Assembly (NCBI GenBank): GCA_963969495.1
Contig: OZ018338.1
Span: 47,905,780 to 47,969,779 of the forward strand
DNA: 64,000 nucleotides
Direction of reading: 5' to 3'
DNA from: Ceratothoa steindachneri
Lineage: Eukaryota; Arthropoda; Malacostraca; Isopoda; Cymothoidae
Shown: positions 20,897 through 32,415 of the stretch, piece after piece
Layout: every line of letters begins with the position of its first letter
Position numbering within the stretch: position 1 is the stretch's first letter
Notes under the pieces: generated by a model
Seen by the model: only the letters and a program-made list of their open reading frames with translations
What the model was told of the DNA's origin: nothing
Database searches by the model: none
Translations under genes and position numbers: made by a program

Positions 20897-22930
20897 TTAG
20901 GAATTATCGGGGGAGGTTGGGCTCGTAATGAGTCTTTTTCTCCCTCCGCCTCGAAACTTTTGACGGAGGCGGGAGTCCCCCCTTTGGAGGATCCACCGTC
21001 TCTTAACCACCCACCCACCCAGCATGGATGAGGAGGTAGCTTTCGAAGCTCCTTTATTGCTCTCCTCATTACGGGGGACAGCCTTAGAAGTCCGTGAAGA
21101 CGGCCTCACAACCACCTTCAGAGGGTTTGCCTCATAAGAGTAACAACTCTGTGCGAAACCGTCGCGCGGGGAGAGGGAGCAAGCCCTGGTTTTAACCGAG
21201 GCTGGGTGTGAACACTGTGCGGCCAGCTCCACCAGGGCAGAGCCCGGGTAAGTATAAGCCGCAGAAGTGTTCAGAATCGGCGCAGAAGCGATCGTGCTCA
21301 TAGGCCTAGAGGGGGCAGGAACAGAGGGCGTTTTTTTTACTATCGAGGCGTAATATGTCCCAGGTAGCACTGGGCGCGACAGGACCAAGTCCTTATCCCT
21401 TCAAAATGAGAGACGATCCGTGGTCTGAACGGCCAAGATTTCCATCTCCAGAAGATATCTGCCACATTGCTTCAAGGAATCAGGGTGCGGCTCTCCCCAA
21501 TTGACACACATGATCATATGGCCTTGGAACTACTTAAGACAAATTTCGGGTAAACCCGACTTTGCACATCTACAGGATCGATTCGTAAGGCCAGGGCGGG
21601 GGCAGTACTAGCAACTCTGCGGCAGTGGCACGAATGCCTTCATGCGGTAGCGATACCAATTGCCACGCACCAAATTAGGGAGCCCGTCACGATCGAACGT
21701 GACGAAGATTGTAGGGGTGGATCTTGAGGCCCCTCCCAGTTTTTTAATTATCCGCTTAACTTTGACTGGTCCTTGGTCAGACAGCTCTAAGCTGACGTCC
21801 TCTAAGGCGCAGTCAACAAGTTCCCTCTCATAAACCACTCCTTTCACGAAATTCATTTTAGAGTGCGACGTTACACTCACTGTTGAGTCATCGAGTGTCC
21901 GAAGGGCACTAGTAATGGCCGCCAGGAAAGGGTCTGCCGCATTCGCCAGAAGACTCTCATCCGAGAAACGGATCATCTTAGGCTCTTTACTAGTCAATCT
22001 AGCTAAAGCTATCCTTTGTTTGAGCATGTGGTCATCAGTGGAGCGAATAACTAAAAAGCGTTTGAAGCCAACGGGCTCAAAAGCGCGAGGTAATCACTGA
22101 AGGGGGATGGGGGTAATCGAAGCTCCACTCAGCACACTTGCAACTTTGAGCTTTGGCTGGGCCTTCCCGCCAGAGGGCGCCTAGAAGTCCGATGTGCTGG
22201 TCGTGCCCAGGTCGCTTACCGAAACAGCAGCAGACCCCCTCCGTCCCCGTGGCAGAGGGAGAGGAATCCCTTGCTCTCTTGGATTTCTTACCTTTCATTT
22301 TATTCTTGTGGAGAGGATGGAGAAGAATGAACCCGTTTCTCCCCTCCCCCTCCCGGAAGGGGCCCCAAGGCATAATATTTCTCAGAGATGGGGAAGATCT
22401 TGGCCGGCAAAGAGGTACCAGGTGGGGGATGGGGTCCTTCATCTCCTTGCGAGTTTTCGGGGACCCGTGCCGCCTAAGGAGGGGTTTGTAAAGGGGCTAA
22501 CTTGAGTTCGGTGTCTGGCACCAAGCTTCGGATCGACAAGGTGCGTGGGCAAGGCCCAAGGGACGATGGCGAGTCTTATCCCTCAGGGGATTGTGGTGGG
22601 TTACCTGGCCACAACGGGGAAGGGGGGCGGGACTTGAGGCGGCGCTTCCTTTGTCTCGCTTTCTTCTTAGTAGATTCCTGAGAAAGCAAAGGGGAAGCAG
22701 TTGCAAGTGGAGAGTTGCCAGGACGAAACTCTGCAGAAGAAGGTAAGGGGGAAAATCCCCGAACCCGTCAAAGAACGAGGGGGGCAACGTCCTCGTTAAT
22801 ATACGAGTCTGGAAGGGCCCTCAAGAAAGCCCAGGTGAGGCTACATCCGACCTAGAGTCTGAGTTGCCCGGGGGCGGCTCCGAAGATGACAAGGTGAAAA
22901 CCCTTATGCCGCATTCAGGAGGAAGGAGGG
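20897..22930 (-). pseudogene. I-like LINE ORF1 (Gag-like) relic, copy A2
   Basis: Matches ORF1 of the full-length copy: open pieces at 20897-21388 (VLSRPVLPGTYYASIVKK and the Pro/Ser-rich tail) and 21608-22027 (FSDESLLANAADPF, VVYERELVD, IFVTFDRDGLPN, WYRYRMKAFVPLP). The zinc-knuckle stretch between them, about 21400-21600, is damaged but Cys-rich words remain. Sequence near 22500-22920 still matches the N-terminal part. This copy is useful because it keeps one frame across the segment where the full-length copy is frameshifted. Confidence 0.7.
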
Positions 22931-23544
22931 AAGCCCCTCCACCTGTCAGAGTGGTATCTCATTAAAGAAAATAGAAGGGGGTTGGGGGGTATATCCCGCG
23001 TCCAGCCGCTCCCGCCTATCGCATCTCGGGTTTGTAGACCTCTCAGGTGTGCGCTCTGGGTGCGATACAGAATGGTGTTCGCAACCTAGAACAGCAACGC
23101 ATACAGAACAGAAATTACACAGTCAATCCACAAGGTCGAAGCTCTCAACTGGGCAGCCAGAGGGGTAGGGTGAAAGGGGCTATTCTTACTGGGACATACT
23201 AATCCTTGACAACGCGGCCAGGATCTGATGATAAGTTGTGGCAGACTCAAAGACGGTACCCGAGAATTTTAGTTGGCCTGGCAGCCAACGAGGCAGTAAA
23301 CTCCGCCCGCCACAGGCAGTACAGCCTTGTGCACCCTAGAACGGCCACATTGAGGTGGTCAGGGAATTGGCGATCGAGCCAATATCTATATTCTCATTAT
23401 TCCCGCTACAACGCCTGGCATCTTGCAGTTAAAGGACGTTGTTTATAGAGGTTCCAAAGCCTCTCTTCTGACACAGCATGAGGGAGCTGCTCAGCAACTT
23501 AAACCTATACAGAGGGTGGAGGGGATATTGGTAGAGAAAAAGGA

Positions 23545-23549
<5 letters not shown>
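22931..23549. other. No recognisable feature
   Basis: Between the old I-like LINE and the (AG)n array. No gene or element structure that I recognise. Confidence 0.4.

Positions 23550-23630
<81 letters not shown>
23550..23630. repeat. (AG)n microsatellite, about 80 bp
   Basis: Borders the 3' end of the CR1 copy. The matching (GA)n at 26262-26300 borders its 5' end in the same strand orientation. Confidence 0.97.
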
Positions 23631-23632
<2 letters not shown>

Positions 23633-23660
23633 ACAAGGAGTAACAAGGAGTAACAAGGAA
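23631..23660 (-). repeat. CR1 3' tail, three 10-bp units
   Basis: TAACAAGGAG twice and TAACAAGGAA once on plus; on the element strand this is a repeated CTCCTTGTTA, a short-repeat tail of the CR1 type. Confidence 0.7.
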
Positions 23661-23738
23661 AGTAAGTACCCTAGGAGACCTTACGGTCCATTCAAAGAGG
23701 GTACCTTTGGACTAGCAATTGAGCGGGCACATGGCTGC

Positions 23739-26258
23739 TCAATAGTTTTGCGTCCATAAACGGCCACTTTTCAAGACTTTGTCTAGTCTTGACTTGAACT
23801 GGTCAACAGATTCACTGTTGACAACTTCCACTGGAAGTGCGTTCCACTTACCGCAGATACTGTAGGTGAAAAAGTTTCCACACAGATTGCGGTTGTAACG
23901 CTTCAGTTCAAGTTTGAAGCCGTGATTGCGCGTTCTGTTCTCACTCAGTGTGAAAATATCACGGTAGTCAACATTGTCGAACCCTCGAAGTATTTTGAAG
24001 ACTTCGATGAGCTGACCACGCAGTCTACGGGTTTCCAGTGAGAACAGATCTAACTCCCTTAGTCTATCCTCATAACTTTTATGTCGGATAGAGGGAATCA
24101 GCTTGGTTGCCCTGGCTTGTACGCGTTCCAATCTCGCGATGTCCTTTCGCAATGAAGGACTCCAAAATTGTACGGCATACTCCAGGTGCGGTCGGACAAG
24201 TGAGTTGTACAGGCACAGTACAATCTCCTGGTTCCGATAACCAAACTGGCGCTTAATATAGCCTAGCATCCTTTGGGCCTTTTTCTCCGCCTCAATGCAC
24301 TGTTTCGAGAACTTGAGGTCACTAGTGATTGTTACACCCAAGTCCTTCTCAGTGTCGGTGGATTCCATAGCAGTGCCCTTAAGGATATACTGAGATTGGG
24401 GGTTTCTGTGGCCGATATGCATCACTTTGCATTTTCCCACGTTAAAAGGCATTTGCCACGTGTCCGACCACTCCCCAATCTTCCCAAGATCTTCCTGCAG
24501 GCGGGCAGTATTTCCATCCTTTGCAACGTTCATACCAAGCTTGGTATCGTCGGCAAATTTGGAAATCTTGGCAACCATGTCACCGTCCATGTCGTTGACG
24601 TAGATGATGAATAGTAGTGGTCCCAGGACAGAACCTTGAGGCACCCCGCTAGTAACGGGCACCCACTCAGAAGACTGTCCATTTACCACCACCCGTTGCC
24701 GTCTGCCACTTAGCCAGTTCTCGATCCAGCCGGCTACCTTTCCGTCTATGCCAAGCGCTCGCACTTTCCGGAGAAGGCGGCGGTGTGGTACCTTATCAAA
24801 GGCTTTCTGAAAGTCTAGGTAGACCACATCCACCGCCTTGTCCCGATCGTGCTCACTGAAAACGAAGTGGAAGAATTCCACAAGGTTCGTCAGGCATGAC
24901 CGTTGCCTTCGGAAGCCGTGCTGGGAACTCCTCAGTAGCAGGTTTGACTCTAAATACGACGTCACTTTGTCCACCATGATGCTTTCCATGAGTTTACCGA
25001 CTATCGAAGTCAGACTGATAGGTCGGTAGTTCGACGGTTGGTTACGGTCTCCTTTCTTGAAGATAGGAGTCACCTCCGCCTCACGCCAGTCTCTAGGAAC
25101 GCATCCGGTCCGGATTGACATGTTAAAGATAGCGCACAGATGTCGTGATACTTCATCGCACACTTCCTTCAACACTTTAGGTAGAAACCCGTCCGGTCCA
25201 GGGGACTTATTCGTCTTTAGGTCAGCGATCTTTTTCTTTATTTCTCCTTCGGTGAAGTCCATTGCCTCCAGTTTTTCCCCCGAGTAGGAATCCGTCGGCT
25301 GGGGAATAGGACCACACTCTTCAGTAAACACTGAAGAGAAGTAGTCGTTGAGGAGGTTAGCATTTTCTGCATCTGAATGCTTTAATGTCCCCTCCTCATT
25401 CCTCAAAGGGCCAATCGTTCGACGGATTGGTTTACGGCTGTTCACATATCCAAAAAACTCCTTTGGATTCCCTTTACAGAGTCTCGCCACTCGGAGTTCC
25501 TCAGACCGCTTAGCCGCCCTTATGCTGGACTTCACTCTCCTGGCTAGCCTCTGGTATTCGTCAAAGTCACCCGAGATCTTCGATTGCCGGTACACATTTC
25601 TCTTCTCCCTAAGCAGTTGGCCGATTTCTCGATTAAACCACTTAGGTTGAACAGAAGACAGACGGGGGCATTTCAGAGGGATGAAACGCGATTGAAGACT
25701 CATGAATGTGGTTTTGAAACTATTCCACGAGTCTTCAACGGCATCGCACACTTCTAGCCTCACGTCAGTCAGTCCAGCTCGAAGGCTGGCAAAGTCTGCT
25801 CTTCTCAAGTCAAGTTTCTTTAATTGACTGGCAACAGACCTTACCTTCGGGATCTTGACGCTAAATCTAACTAGCTGGTGATCACTGCCACCGAGCTCTT
25901 CGCCTACAGAGATATCCTCAACGATATCATCCTCAGAGGTGAAGACCAAGTCGAGGATATTGTCTCCTCTCGTCGGTTCTCTGACCCATTGAGTGAGGAA
26001 CTCGTTGTTGGCGAACTCCAGGAGTAGCGCGCTCTCGCCACAGGCTGCTCTGGTTTCCCAGTCAACTTGTCTGTTGAAATCGCCCATAACGATGCACACT
26101 CTGCCTTGAACCAGCTCACCCAGCAGCTGGTACAGTTCCCTGTCCTTCTCAACAGGTTGGGAAGGGGGTCTGTAAAGCAGCAGGGTCCTGTATTTGGCAG
26201 GACCGATCTCTAGGTCAACGCCTAGGAGCTCGTGGTCGGATATAACGTTGGAGTTCGT
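23739..26258 (-). CDS. CR1 ORF2: endonuclease C-terminal half plus reverse transcriptase
   Basis: About 840 residues are open with no disruption. Blocks in order: SDHELLGVDL, CIVMGDFNRQVDW (endonuclease GDFN), ELGGSDHQLVRF (SDH catalytic motif), NKSPGPDGF, NYRPISLTS, QHGFRRQRSCLTNL, VVYLDFQKAFDKVPH (about 24792-24835), SGVPQGSVLGPLLF, SKFADDTKLG (FADD, about 24546-24560) and the CR1 C-terminal region RPHLEYAVQFWSP and RVQARATKLIP. All expected catalytic residues of the remaining part are present. The start is lost: the frame runs into the (GA)n tract, giving a false Ser-Leu repeat, then into the N gap, so residues before about 26258 are not real protein. It could be transcribed but lacks the endonuclease N-terminus. 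Confidence 0.9.
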   Translation of the reverse strand, partial: TNSNVISDHELLGVDLEIGPAKYRTLLLYRPPSQPVEKDRELYQLLGELVQGRVCIVMGDFNRQVDWETRAACGESALLLEFANNEFLTQWVREPTRGDNILDLVFTSEDDIVEDISVGEELGGSDHQLVRFSVKIPKVRSVASQLKKLDLRRADFASLRAGLTDVRLEVCDAVEDSWNSFKTTFMSLQSRFIPLKCPRLSSVQPKWFNREIGQLLREKRNVYRQSKISGDFDEYQRLARRVKSSIRAAKRSEELRVARLCKGNPKEFFGYVNSRKPIRRTIGPLRNEEGTLKHSDAENANLLNDYFSSVFTEECGPIPQPTDSYSGEKLEAMDFTEGEIKKKIADLKTNKSPGPDGFLPKVLKEVCDEVSRHLCAIFNMSIRTGCVPRDWREAEVTPIFKKGDRNQPSNYRPISLTSIVGKLMESIMVDKVTSYLESNLLLRSSQHGFRRQRSCLTNLVEFFHFVFSEHDRDKAVDVVYLDFQKAFDKVPHRRLLRKVRALGIDGKVAGWIENWLSGRRQRVVVNGQSSEWVPVTSGVPQGSVLGPLLFIIYVNDMDGDMVAKISKFADDTKLGMNVAKDGNTARLQEDLGKIGEWSDTWQMPFNVGKCKVMHIGHRNPQSQYILKGTAMESTDTEKDLGVTITSDLKFSKQCIEAEKKAQRMLGYIKRQFGYRNQEIVLCLYNSLVRPHLEYAVQFWSPSLRKDIARLERVQARATKLIPSIRHKSYEDRLRELDLFSLETRRLRGQLIEVFKILRGFDNVDYRDIFTLSENRTRNHGFKLELKRYNRNLCGNFFTYSICGKWNALPVEVVNSESVDQFKSRLDKVLKSGRLWTQNY

Positions 26259-26261
<3 letters not shown>

Positions 26262-26300
<39 letters not shown>
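26262..26300. repeat. (GA)n microsatellite at a gap edge
   Basis: Runs directly into the run of N, so its true length is unknown. Confidence 0.95.
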
Positions 26301-26500
26301 NNNNNNNNNNNNNNNNNNNNNNNNNNNNNNNNNNNNNNNNNNNNNNNNNNNNNNNNNNNNNNNNNNNNNNNNNNNNNNNNNNNNNNNNNNNNNNNNNNNN
26401 NNNNNNNNNNNNNNNNNNNNNNNNNNNNNNNNNNNNNNNNNNNNNNNNNNNNNNNNNNNNNNNNNNNNNNNNNNNNNNNNNNNNNNNNNNNNNNNNNNNN
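26301..26500. other. Assembly gap, 200 N
   Basis: Exactly 200 unknown bases, probably a placeholder length. It follows a microsatellite, a common reason for an assembly break. Confidence 0.99.
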
Positions 26501-27001
26501 ACACGCCCCCGAGTTTCACTAATGAGCTTTCTCCCTCCTAAAGCTACCTAGAGGGGGGGGTCAATTTATCCCCACCCGCTCCTTTGTAACTATCCCTTCT
26601 GGCGACCGCCAAACGAGACGCCTCCCCGCCATCAAGGGAAGTGGAGCATGGACAACAATTCTGCAGCTGATAACTACAGGATTTAGTGCCCCTCCCCGAC
26701 CCCAATGCTTGCATAAGAATCTAGGACTACATGCATTCTACATATTTTACTCCACCGACCTTTTCTTGCAAACTGCCTGGGGTCAACGTCCTCGTTGGTT
26801 TTCCTCTTTCCGGCTCTATCTTCCACGCTTTAACTCTTGTCTTTAATCAATATCTTTACGAACTGACCCGTTCTTGTGGGGCATCCCACAAGAATTTTGA
26901 AGTTAGATTAGCATATGATCTGGCTCCTGGGATATCCGCTTACCAGCCCTTGGCGTTCAAAATCCATGGTCGCTGGTAGCTTTACAACAATCCGTCAACA
27001 G
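26501..27001. other. No recognisable feature
   Basis: Unique-looking sequence between the gap and LINE copy C; no gene seen. Confidence 0.4.
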
Positions 27002-27010
27002 ATTTAAGGA
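27002..27010. repeat. Probable target-site duplication of copy C (left), ATTTAAGGA
   Basis: Matches AATTAAGGA at 32407-32415 in 8 of 9 positions. Confidence 0.5.
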
Positions 27011-27309
27011 GGTTTTTTGTTTTGTTTTTAAGGGAGCCCATCTGGCGACTGCCTGCTTGGGAATAAGTCGCCGTACACGACATAACCTACTACTAGGATA
27101 TATTAAGAAACAAGTACCAAAAAACAAGAAAACATATAACAATATGTCAATAACAAATAAAGCTAAAAAAATAACAAGAAAACAAGGAGAGAAGTTGGCG
27201 CGCTCCGGCGTCGGGGGTAGGCCCACCTCCCCCTGGCGCAGGAAGATGCAACCTACAAAAAAACAACAGTCATTAAAGGGAAGGAGGCCGGCCTTCTCCA
27301 AAAAGTCGT

Positions 27310-30300
27310 AAAGTCCATAAGTCAGTGTGCACGAATCCGTCCGAGTATAGGAGAAAAGCGATAGCGAGCCCCCTCGTCCCGGTAAAAAGACAGGTAACGT
27401 GCGCGAAGATCGCCCAGACTGAGACATTCAACCAGAATGTGCCCAACAGTCTGGGGGACAAGCCAGTCTTCACAGTATGGCGCAGGCGAGCGCTCCATCA
27501 AATTGCGGTGCATCCCGCGAGTGTGTCCAATTCGAAAACGACATAAAGCAACCTGAAACCGTCGCGGCATTGGGGTGTAAGTCCATGGGAACAGTCGTGG
27601 CGTAATGGCACGCAACTTTAGGTTCCCCTCGACCGTATACCATCTCGTTTACCGAGCAGCCCGGAGAGATGCCCGTATTCATGCTATGTAATCGGTGTGA
27701 GGAAGAGCGAAACATTCTGGTCTGATAGCCTAGTCCTCGCGGACTCTTTGGCGCCCTCATTCCCCGCAATACCTACATATACAGGAACTTAACAGAAGAT
27801 AATCTCGACATCCGCTCGGCTCGCCAAAACGGTGGTGTAAGGAATATCGCGAAACGAGGGATGCGAAAATTCCAATGCCTCGAGAGTAATCAGAGGCTTT
27901 GTGAGTCGCTATAAATCACAATCTGGTCTCTAAACCGAGCACGTCAGGTAATGTCCAGTACCGAGCGGTGTATTGCAACCAGCTCGGCCGTGAAGACAGA
28001 AGCAGCGCCTAGCAGAGCCCCGCTGACTTCAAACATAGGGGATACGGCGTGGAAACCGACCCCCTCTTGAGACATGAAGCCATCTATATACACTGGCACG
28101 GTGTGCTCCAAAAAGGCAAACGCAATACTCCCAGCACTGTAGAAGCTTTGGGAGCAGAGGTGTGGCGACAAATGTCAAAGGTGGTACCCTCCAGGGTGGC
28201 GTCCTGGGTAGAACCAAGGAAGCCACCGGCCAGAGAGCTATACCTAGCTCTAAACACAAAGGGCTTAGGGTATGACTGGCGTCTCTAAGCGGCATAGGAA
28301 CCGTCGAGATCAGCTGCGGAAGCAGTGAGAGCGGTTGGGGACTGAGGGAGGCAACGGGCTCACGGATATAGGCGAATAATGCACTGCACGCGGCGCAGAG
28401 CGAGTGGCATCTCCCTAGCATCGACAAGTAGGCTCTCAACGGAGGACGTGCGGAAGCCACCGGTCCACAGGCGAAGGCCGGTGTAGTGGATCGAGTCCAC
28501 CTTCCGCAATACACGCTCGGCTGCAGATGAATAAAACTCGGATCCGTAGTCGAGCTTGGAGCGAACAAAAGATCGATAATAAAGTAAGGCAGTAGCCCTA
28601 TCAGCATCCCAAGCGCTGAACGTCACGGAACGGAGAATGTCCATGGCGCGGGTACAAGAGAACCTAAGGCTGTGAAAATGAGCCTCCCACGGGAGGCCTC
28701 GGTCAAATACAAGACCGAGGAAACGGTGTAAGTCCACCACTTCAAGGCGCACCCCATTAAGAAATAATTCTGGGTTAGGATAGAGCCGTGGATGGCTGCA
28801 GAAGTGCACCACCTTAGTCTAGCCAAAGATAACCGAAGCCTGTGCGCTTCGGCATGCGAGAGACGCGCTTCAATGCCTGTTTGAGTCACGTTCCAGAGTT
28901 GGCACCTAGGCCGCGCCAAAAGAGATCGAAAGGTCATCCACGTTGAGCATAGCGAGAACATCTTCTGGCAGTACCGAGGAGATGCCGTTGATGCGCAAGG
29001 CAAAGAGTGTTATACTGAGGACACTTTCCTGTGGGACACCCTCTGCCCCCATGGTGCAGAGAGTGTCAATGATACCGTATTGACATGTGGTATCATAGGC
29101 ACTCTCCAAATCAAAATACACCGTGGCATTTTCCAGTCGGAGCAGAGCATCCGACCTGGAGTGGAACTTGCTGAAGCCAGACTGTGCAGAAGACAAATGG
29201 CATCCGCTGTCCAGAAAAAAAACTAATCTAATATTTACCAATTTCTCCATCAATTCGCACACGCAGGAAGTTGGAGAGATTGGACGGGAACGGGCCGGGG
29301 TAGCGTGATCTCTTCCCTATTTGCGAAAAGCGAGCACAGTAGCGATTCTCTAGAAATCTGGGAGGATACCCTCTACCCAGATCTTGTTGAACAAATCTAA
29401 CAGAAAAGCCATGCCTCGCTCGCCAAGGTGTCGAAGTATGGCGTACGGGACATCGTCCGGACAAGGAGCGGTGTCCGCGCATGAAGCGAGAACGGAACGC
29501 AAATCACTCAGAATAAACCTGTCGTTGAAGGGTTCTACGCCTCTGGAGGTAAAGTCCAGTCGACGGCCTTCCGAGGCATCACGACGTAAGGTGATTGCTG
29601 CCGGAGCAACATCCCGACTAGAGAATGCAGAGAAAGAGGTCGCAAAAGATTCCGCCACGGACGCGGGGTCCGAGCTTGCGGTCCCATTCTCCTGCAGAAC
29701 GGGAGGGAAGTCCTGCAAGAACTAGCCCCGAATCCTTTTAACTCGCTTCCACACCTCTTCTCGTTAAGTGAAGACACGTATGCCCGCCAAGAAGAGCGGC
29801 GGGCGTGCTTCGAAATATACCGGAACCTCCCCTAGCCCGACGAAATTCCCCGACAGTGAAATCGTTCTGTTTGAGGACCGTCTCACACTCGACTGACCAC
29901 CACGGGAGGGCTCGGAGTGCAAAACGGCAAGACGTTCTAGGAATATTAGTTAGGCCCACGGCGATGAGGTTGCCGGAGAAGAACTCAACGGCCTCATCAA
30001 CCGACCTAAACTACTCGACTGCGATAGAGAAATTAGGCTGCGGACCACCGTGCCCGCGCCAAGTAACACCGGGGAGCAGCGGCTCAGAAAATGATATTTA
30101 AATGGGAAAGTGGTCACTACCATGAAGTTCATCGACCGGAAAAATGAAACGGTTCTCGGGCAGTGATGCGTAAACTCATCTACATTTAGGACACCTATCT
30201 CCAACCGTCAATCAGGTCGGCAAGGACTTGACCCCAGAGGGGGTGTCTACCATTCATATCTGCGAGTAAGAGTAAGAGCCTCGGCAACAGTGTAACGACC

Positions 30301-30560
30301 CGGAGGAAGTCCCCCGCGTCTAAGTCGGATGAGGGTGGAATGTACGTGGAATTAACAGTATACCTCCTATCCAGGTGCAGCTGCACAGCTACTACCTGAA
30401 AGGAGGAATGTATAGCGTAGAGAAGAACGGAGACATGATGCAGGGCGTAAAGCGCGCAACCTCCTGGTCGGCCCCCATCCCGTGGTGGTGGGGTAGCAAA
30501 ACTCCTATACCCCGGGAGGGTGGGCAGGGAGCACACACCCACCATGGTGTCCTGCAAAAA
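27310..30560 (-). pseudogene. I-like LINE ORF2, copy C (EN-RT-RNase H), broken
   Basis: Order from the N-terminus (high coordinates): IFLQDTMVG and LLLLADMNGRHPLWG (endonuclease, about 30240-30560), PGRDHSTP-type RT region broken near 29300, YFDLESAYDTT (about 29090), EGVPQESVLSITLF, MLNVDDLSISF (polymerase box NVDD instead of YVDD, about 28935), RVLRKVDSIHYTGLRLWTGGF, VPVYIDGFMSQEGVGF (RNase H, the DGS motif changed to DGF), then FRIGHTRGMH and the C-terminal Cys/His region. Altered catalytic boxes plus many stops make it non-functional. Confidence 0.8.
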
Positions 30561-30639
30561 GATAGCTAACGGGGAACGGGAGTCGACGAACCTCCGTAGC
30601 TCCTCCCAGTTGGCCCAGAGTTCGCGGCAATTCCAATGA

Positions 30640-32020
30640 AGGAATATGTCCTTCATGCCTAGCTCGGAGGAGATGCGGGGGCCCTCTTCGAAGACCCTCA
30701 CTGAGGTAGAACGCCTTCGAGGACTTATTGAGGGAGGTTGGGCTCGCCATGTGAGCGTTTTTCTCCCTCCGCCTCGAAATCTCAGGCGAGTGGGGCGGCG
30801 TCGGAGGTGGGGGTCCATCTTTTGCAGGATCCACCGTCTCCGAGCCATCCAGCCTACCACTGGGTGTAAGGAAAGGAGCTGAAGCTCCTTTAGTGCTGTC
30901 CTCCTTTCGTGGGGTGAGGGCTTTAGGAACCCCGGAAGATGGCGTCACGACCCTCTTCAGGGGTGTTGCCTCCTGTGACTCTAACGACTCGGTTGAGGCG
31001 CGCGGCCGTTTTGCCTTACGCGAAACGGTCACGCTGGGGGAAGGGAGGGGAGCCCTAGTTTTAGCTGGGGCTGGGTGTGAACCCTTTGTGCCGCCAGCTC
31101 TACCAGGGAAGCGCCCGGGGTGGGTAGAACCCGCAGAATGGTTCCCAATGGTGCGGAAATGACCGTGCTCGTTAGCCTGGAGGGGCTAGGAGCAAAGTGT
31201 GTCTTTCTCAACATTGAGGCATAGGACGTCCCAGGCAGCGCCAGGCGCGCCAGAACTAAGTCCTTAGCCTCGCGAAATGACATACGATCCTGGGCCTGAA
31301 CGACCAAGATTTCCTTCTCAAAGAGATACGCTTGGCACCAAGCCCAGGTTCGACCCCATGAAAGATCCTACCGTCTGAGGCGGGGTCATCTCAGTTACCA
31401 TTTTCATCTTAGGGGGACTTCCATGTGGCCATCCTCCCCCTCGAGACATCACAGATCCCCTTCGAGGTACCTCTTTTACCTAATGCTGGCGAAGCAGCAT
31501 CCGTCGAGGAGAGTGGAGCACGTACAGTGACCCCTGTAGGCTCTTAGCGCACGAGTGCAGGATGTTAGGGGACAAAGAGCGACGGGCCCTACCATTCATT
31601 GACCCCCTGAGGGGGTTAGCCATGTCGACGCGCCCCAACCTGGAGCGGTCAATTTTCAGCCGCCTGCGTGCTTTCTTGGCAGTCCTTTGTGGAAGAAAAG
31701 GAGGGACTGCCACTGGAAAGAGGGAGGCACCCAATGGCGACTCCAGAGAAGGGGGTGAGGGAGAGTCCCCTACACCTGTAAGCAGAGGAGACGTGTAAGC
31801 CTCCTCTCTGGTAGAAGAAATTTGGAGGGTCCCCTGAGAAAGCACGGGGTGGGGAGCTCCATTTTTTCAGGGGAGCTGCCCGAGGGATTATTGTTTTAAA
31901 TCTATCAGTGGGCGAGACGCAAACGCTCATCACCCCACGCAGTAGCCCGCTCTGCGAGGGGTCAACACGGAGCCAGCTGCCGCCATTTGAGGCCACTCCT
32001 CACCCTAGTGACCTGGCAGC
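30640..32020 (-). pseudogene. I-like LINE ORF1, copy C, internally deleted
   Basis: Open pieces at 30505-31032, 31029-31307 and 31480-31845 correspond to ORF1 of copy D: RMSFREAKDLVLARLALPG, the basic Pro/Ser-rich tail (SRKAKRPRASTESLE), and the N-terminal LQISSTREEAYTSP and KKARRRL region. The zinc knuckles that should lie between are deleted. A Gag-like RNA-binding role is inferred from copy D only. Confidence 0.7.
31932..31962 (-). other. 5'-UTR hairpin of the I-like LINE, copy C
   Basis: ACCCCACGCAG (31932-31942) pairs with CTGCGAGGGGT (31952-31962) with one A-A mismatch. Two pairs differ from the copy D hairpin by compensatory T-A to C-G change. Confidence 0.55.
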
Positions 32021-32406
32021 CCCTCGGCATGGCGGCTCACCTTAGGCACGCGTAAATTCGATAGACTGTGAAAAGGAGATAGAATGGGTGTGTGAGGAAC
32101 GTGAGGGTGGGTGTTAAGCAGGTTGTTAAAAACTCACCCCCCAAAACCACTGCTCAGGGGTAAGGCCCCTTCCCCTTCAGCCCTGATCTGAGATGGTTGG
32201 ATGAGAAAAATCTGGTCGGTATCTACCCTGTGAAATTAGAGGCCGACCAGAGAAAGTTGTAGTAAAGATTGTATGAAAAGTGAGGAAGTAAGGTAAGAAG
32301 ACAAGCTGTCAGAAAGAAGGAGAAGAGGCTAGGCTGGGGACGGATGGGGCGCTGAGTCCCGTCTGCAGGGCGGCCAGGAAGGCAAATCGCCGCCCCTACA
32401 GGTTCG

Positions 32407-32415
32407 AATTAAGGA
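32407..32415. repeat. Probable target-site duplication of copy C (right), AATTAAGGA
   Basis: Pairs with 27002-27010 (8 of 9). Confidence 0.5.

Larger units (their letters stand above)
18600..22930 (-). mobile_element. I-like LINE copy A2, old, interrupted by a nested copy
   Basis: Minus-strand segments from RT (18600-18864, resuming 19878-20280), endonuclease (about 20400-20880) and ORF1 (about 20897-22930), in the same order as the full-length copy. Copy B splits it at 18865-19865. The stretch 18600-18864 repeats sequence also present at 18170-18400 in A1, so A1 and A2 are either two insertions or a duplication. Its 5' end has no clear boundary. Confidence 0.7.
23631..26261 (-). mobile_element. 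CR1-type LINE, 5'-truncated, inserted in an (AG)n tract
   Basis: The element runs from a 10-bp-unit tail to a 5' truncation inside the endonuclease, with (AG)n on both sides. This is best explained as insertion into a pre-existing microsatellite. The copy is young, as its remaining frame has no stop or frameshift. Confidence 0.75.
27011..32406 (-). mobile_element. I-like LINE copy C, old, near full span with a large deletion
   Basis: It runs from a T-rich 3' end (27013-27029) through the 3' UTR hairpin, ORF2 and ORF1 to a 5' UTR ending near GGGGCGGCGATTTGCC (minus), the same 5' start seen in copy D. It lacks about 1.1 kb of ORF1, including the zinc knuckles (the junction near 31330 corresponds to 38595 and 39705 of copy D), and part of RT between the TMGA and EGVPQ blocks. 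Many stops and frameshifts. Confidence 0.8.

Noticed and set aside
26259..26519. N-terminal extension of the 926-residue frame through Ser-Leu repeats and N
   Set aside because: It is (GA)n plus unknown bases of the assembly gap; the real CR1 coding starts near 26258.
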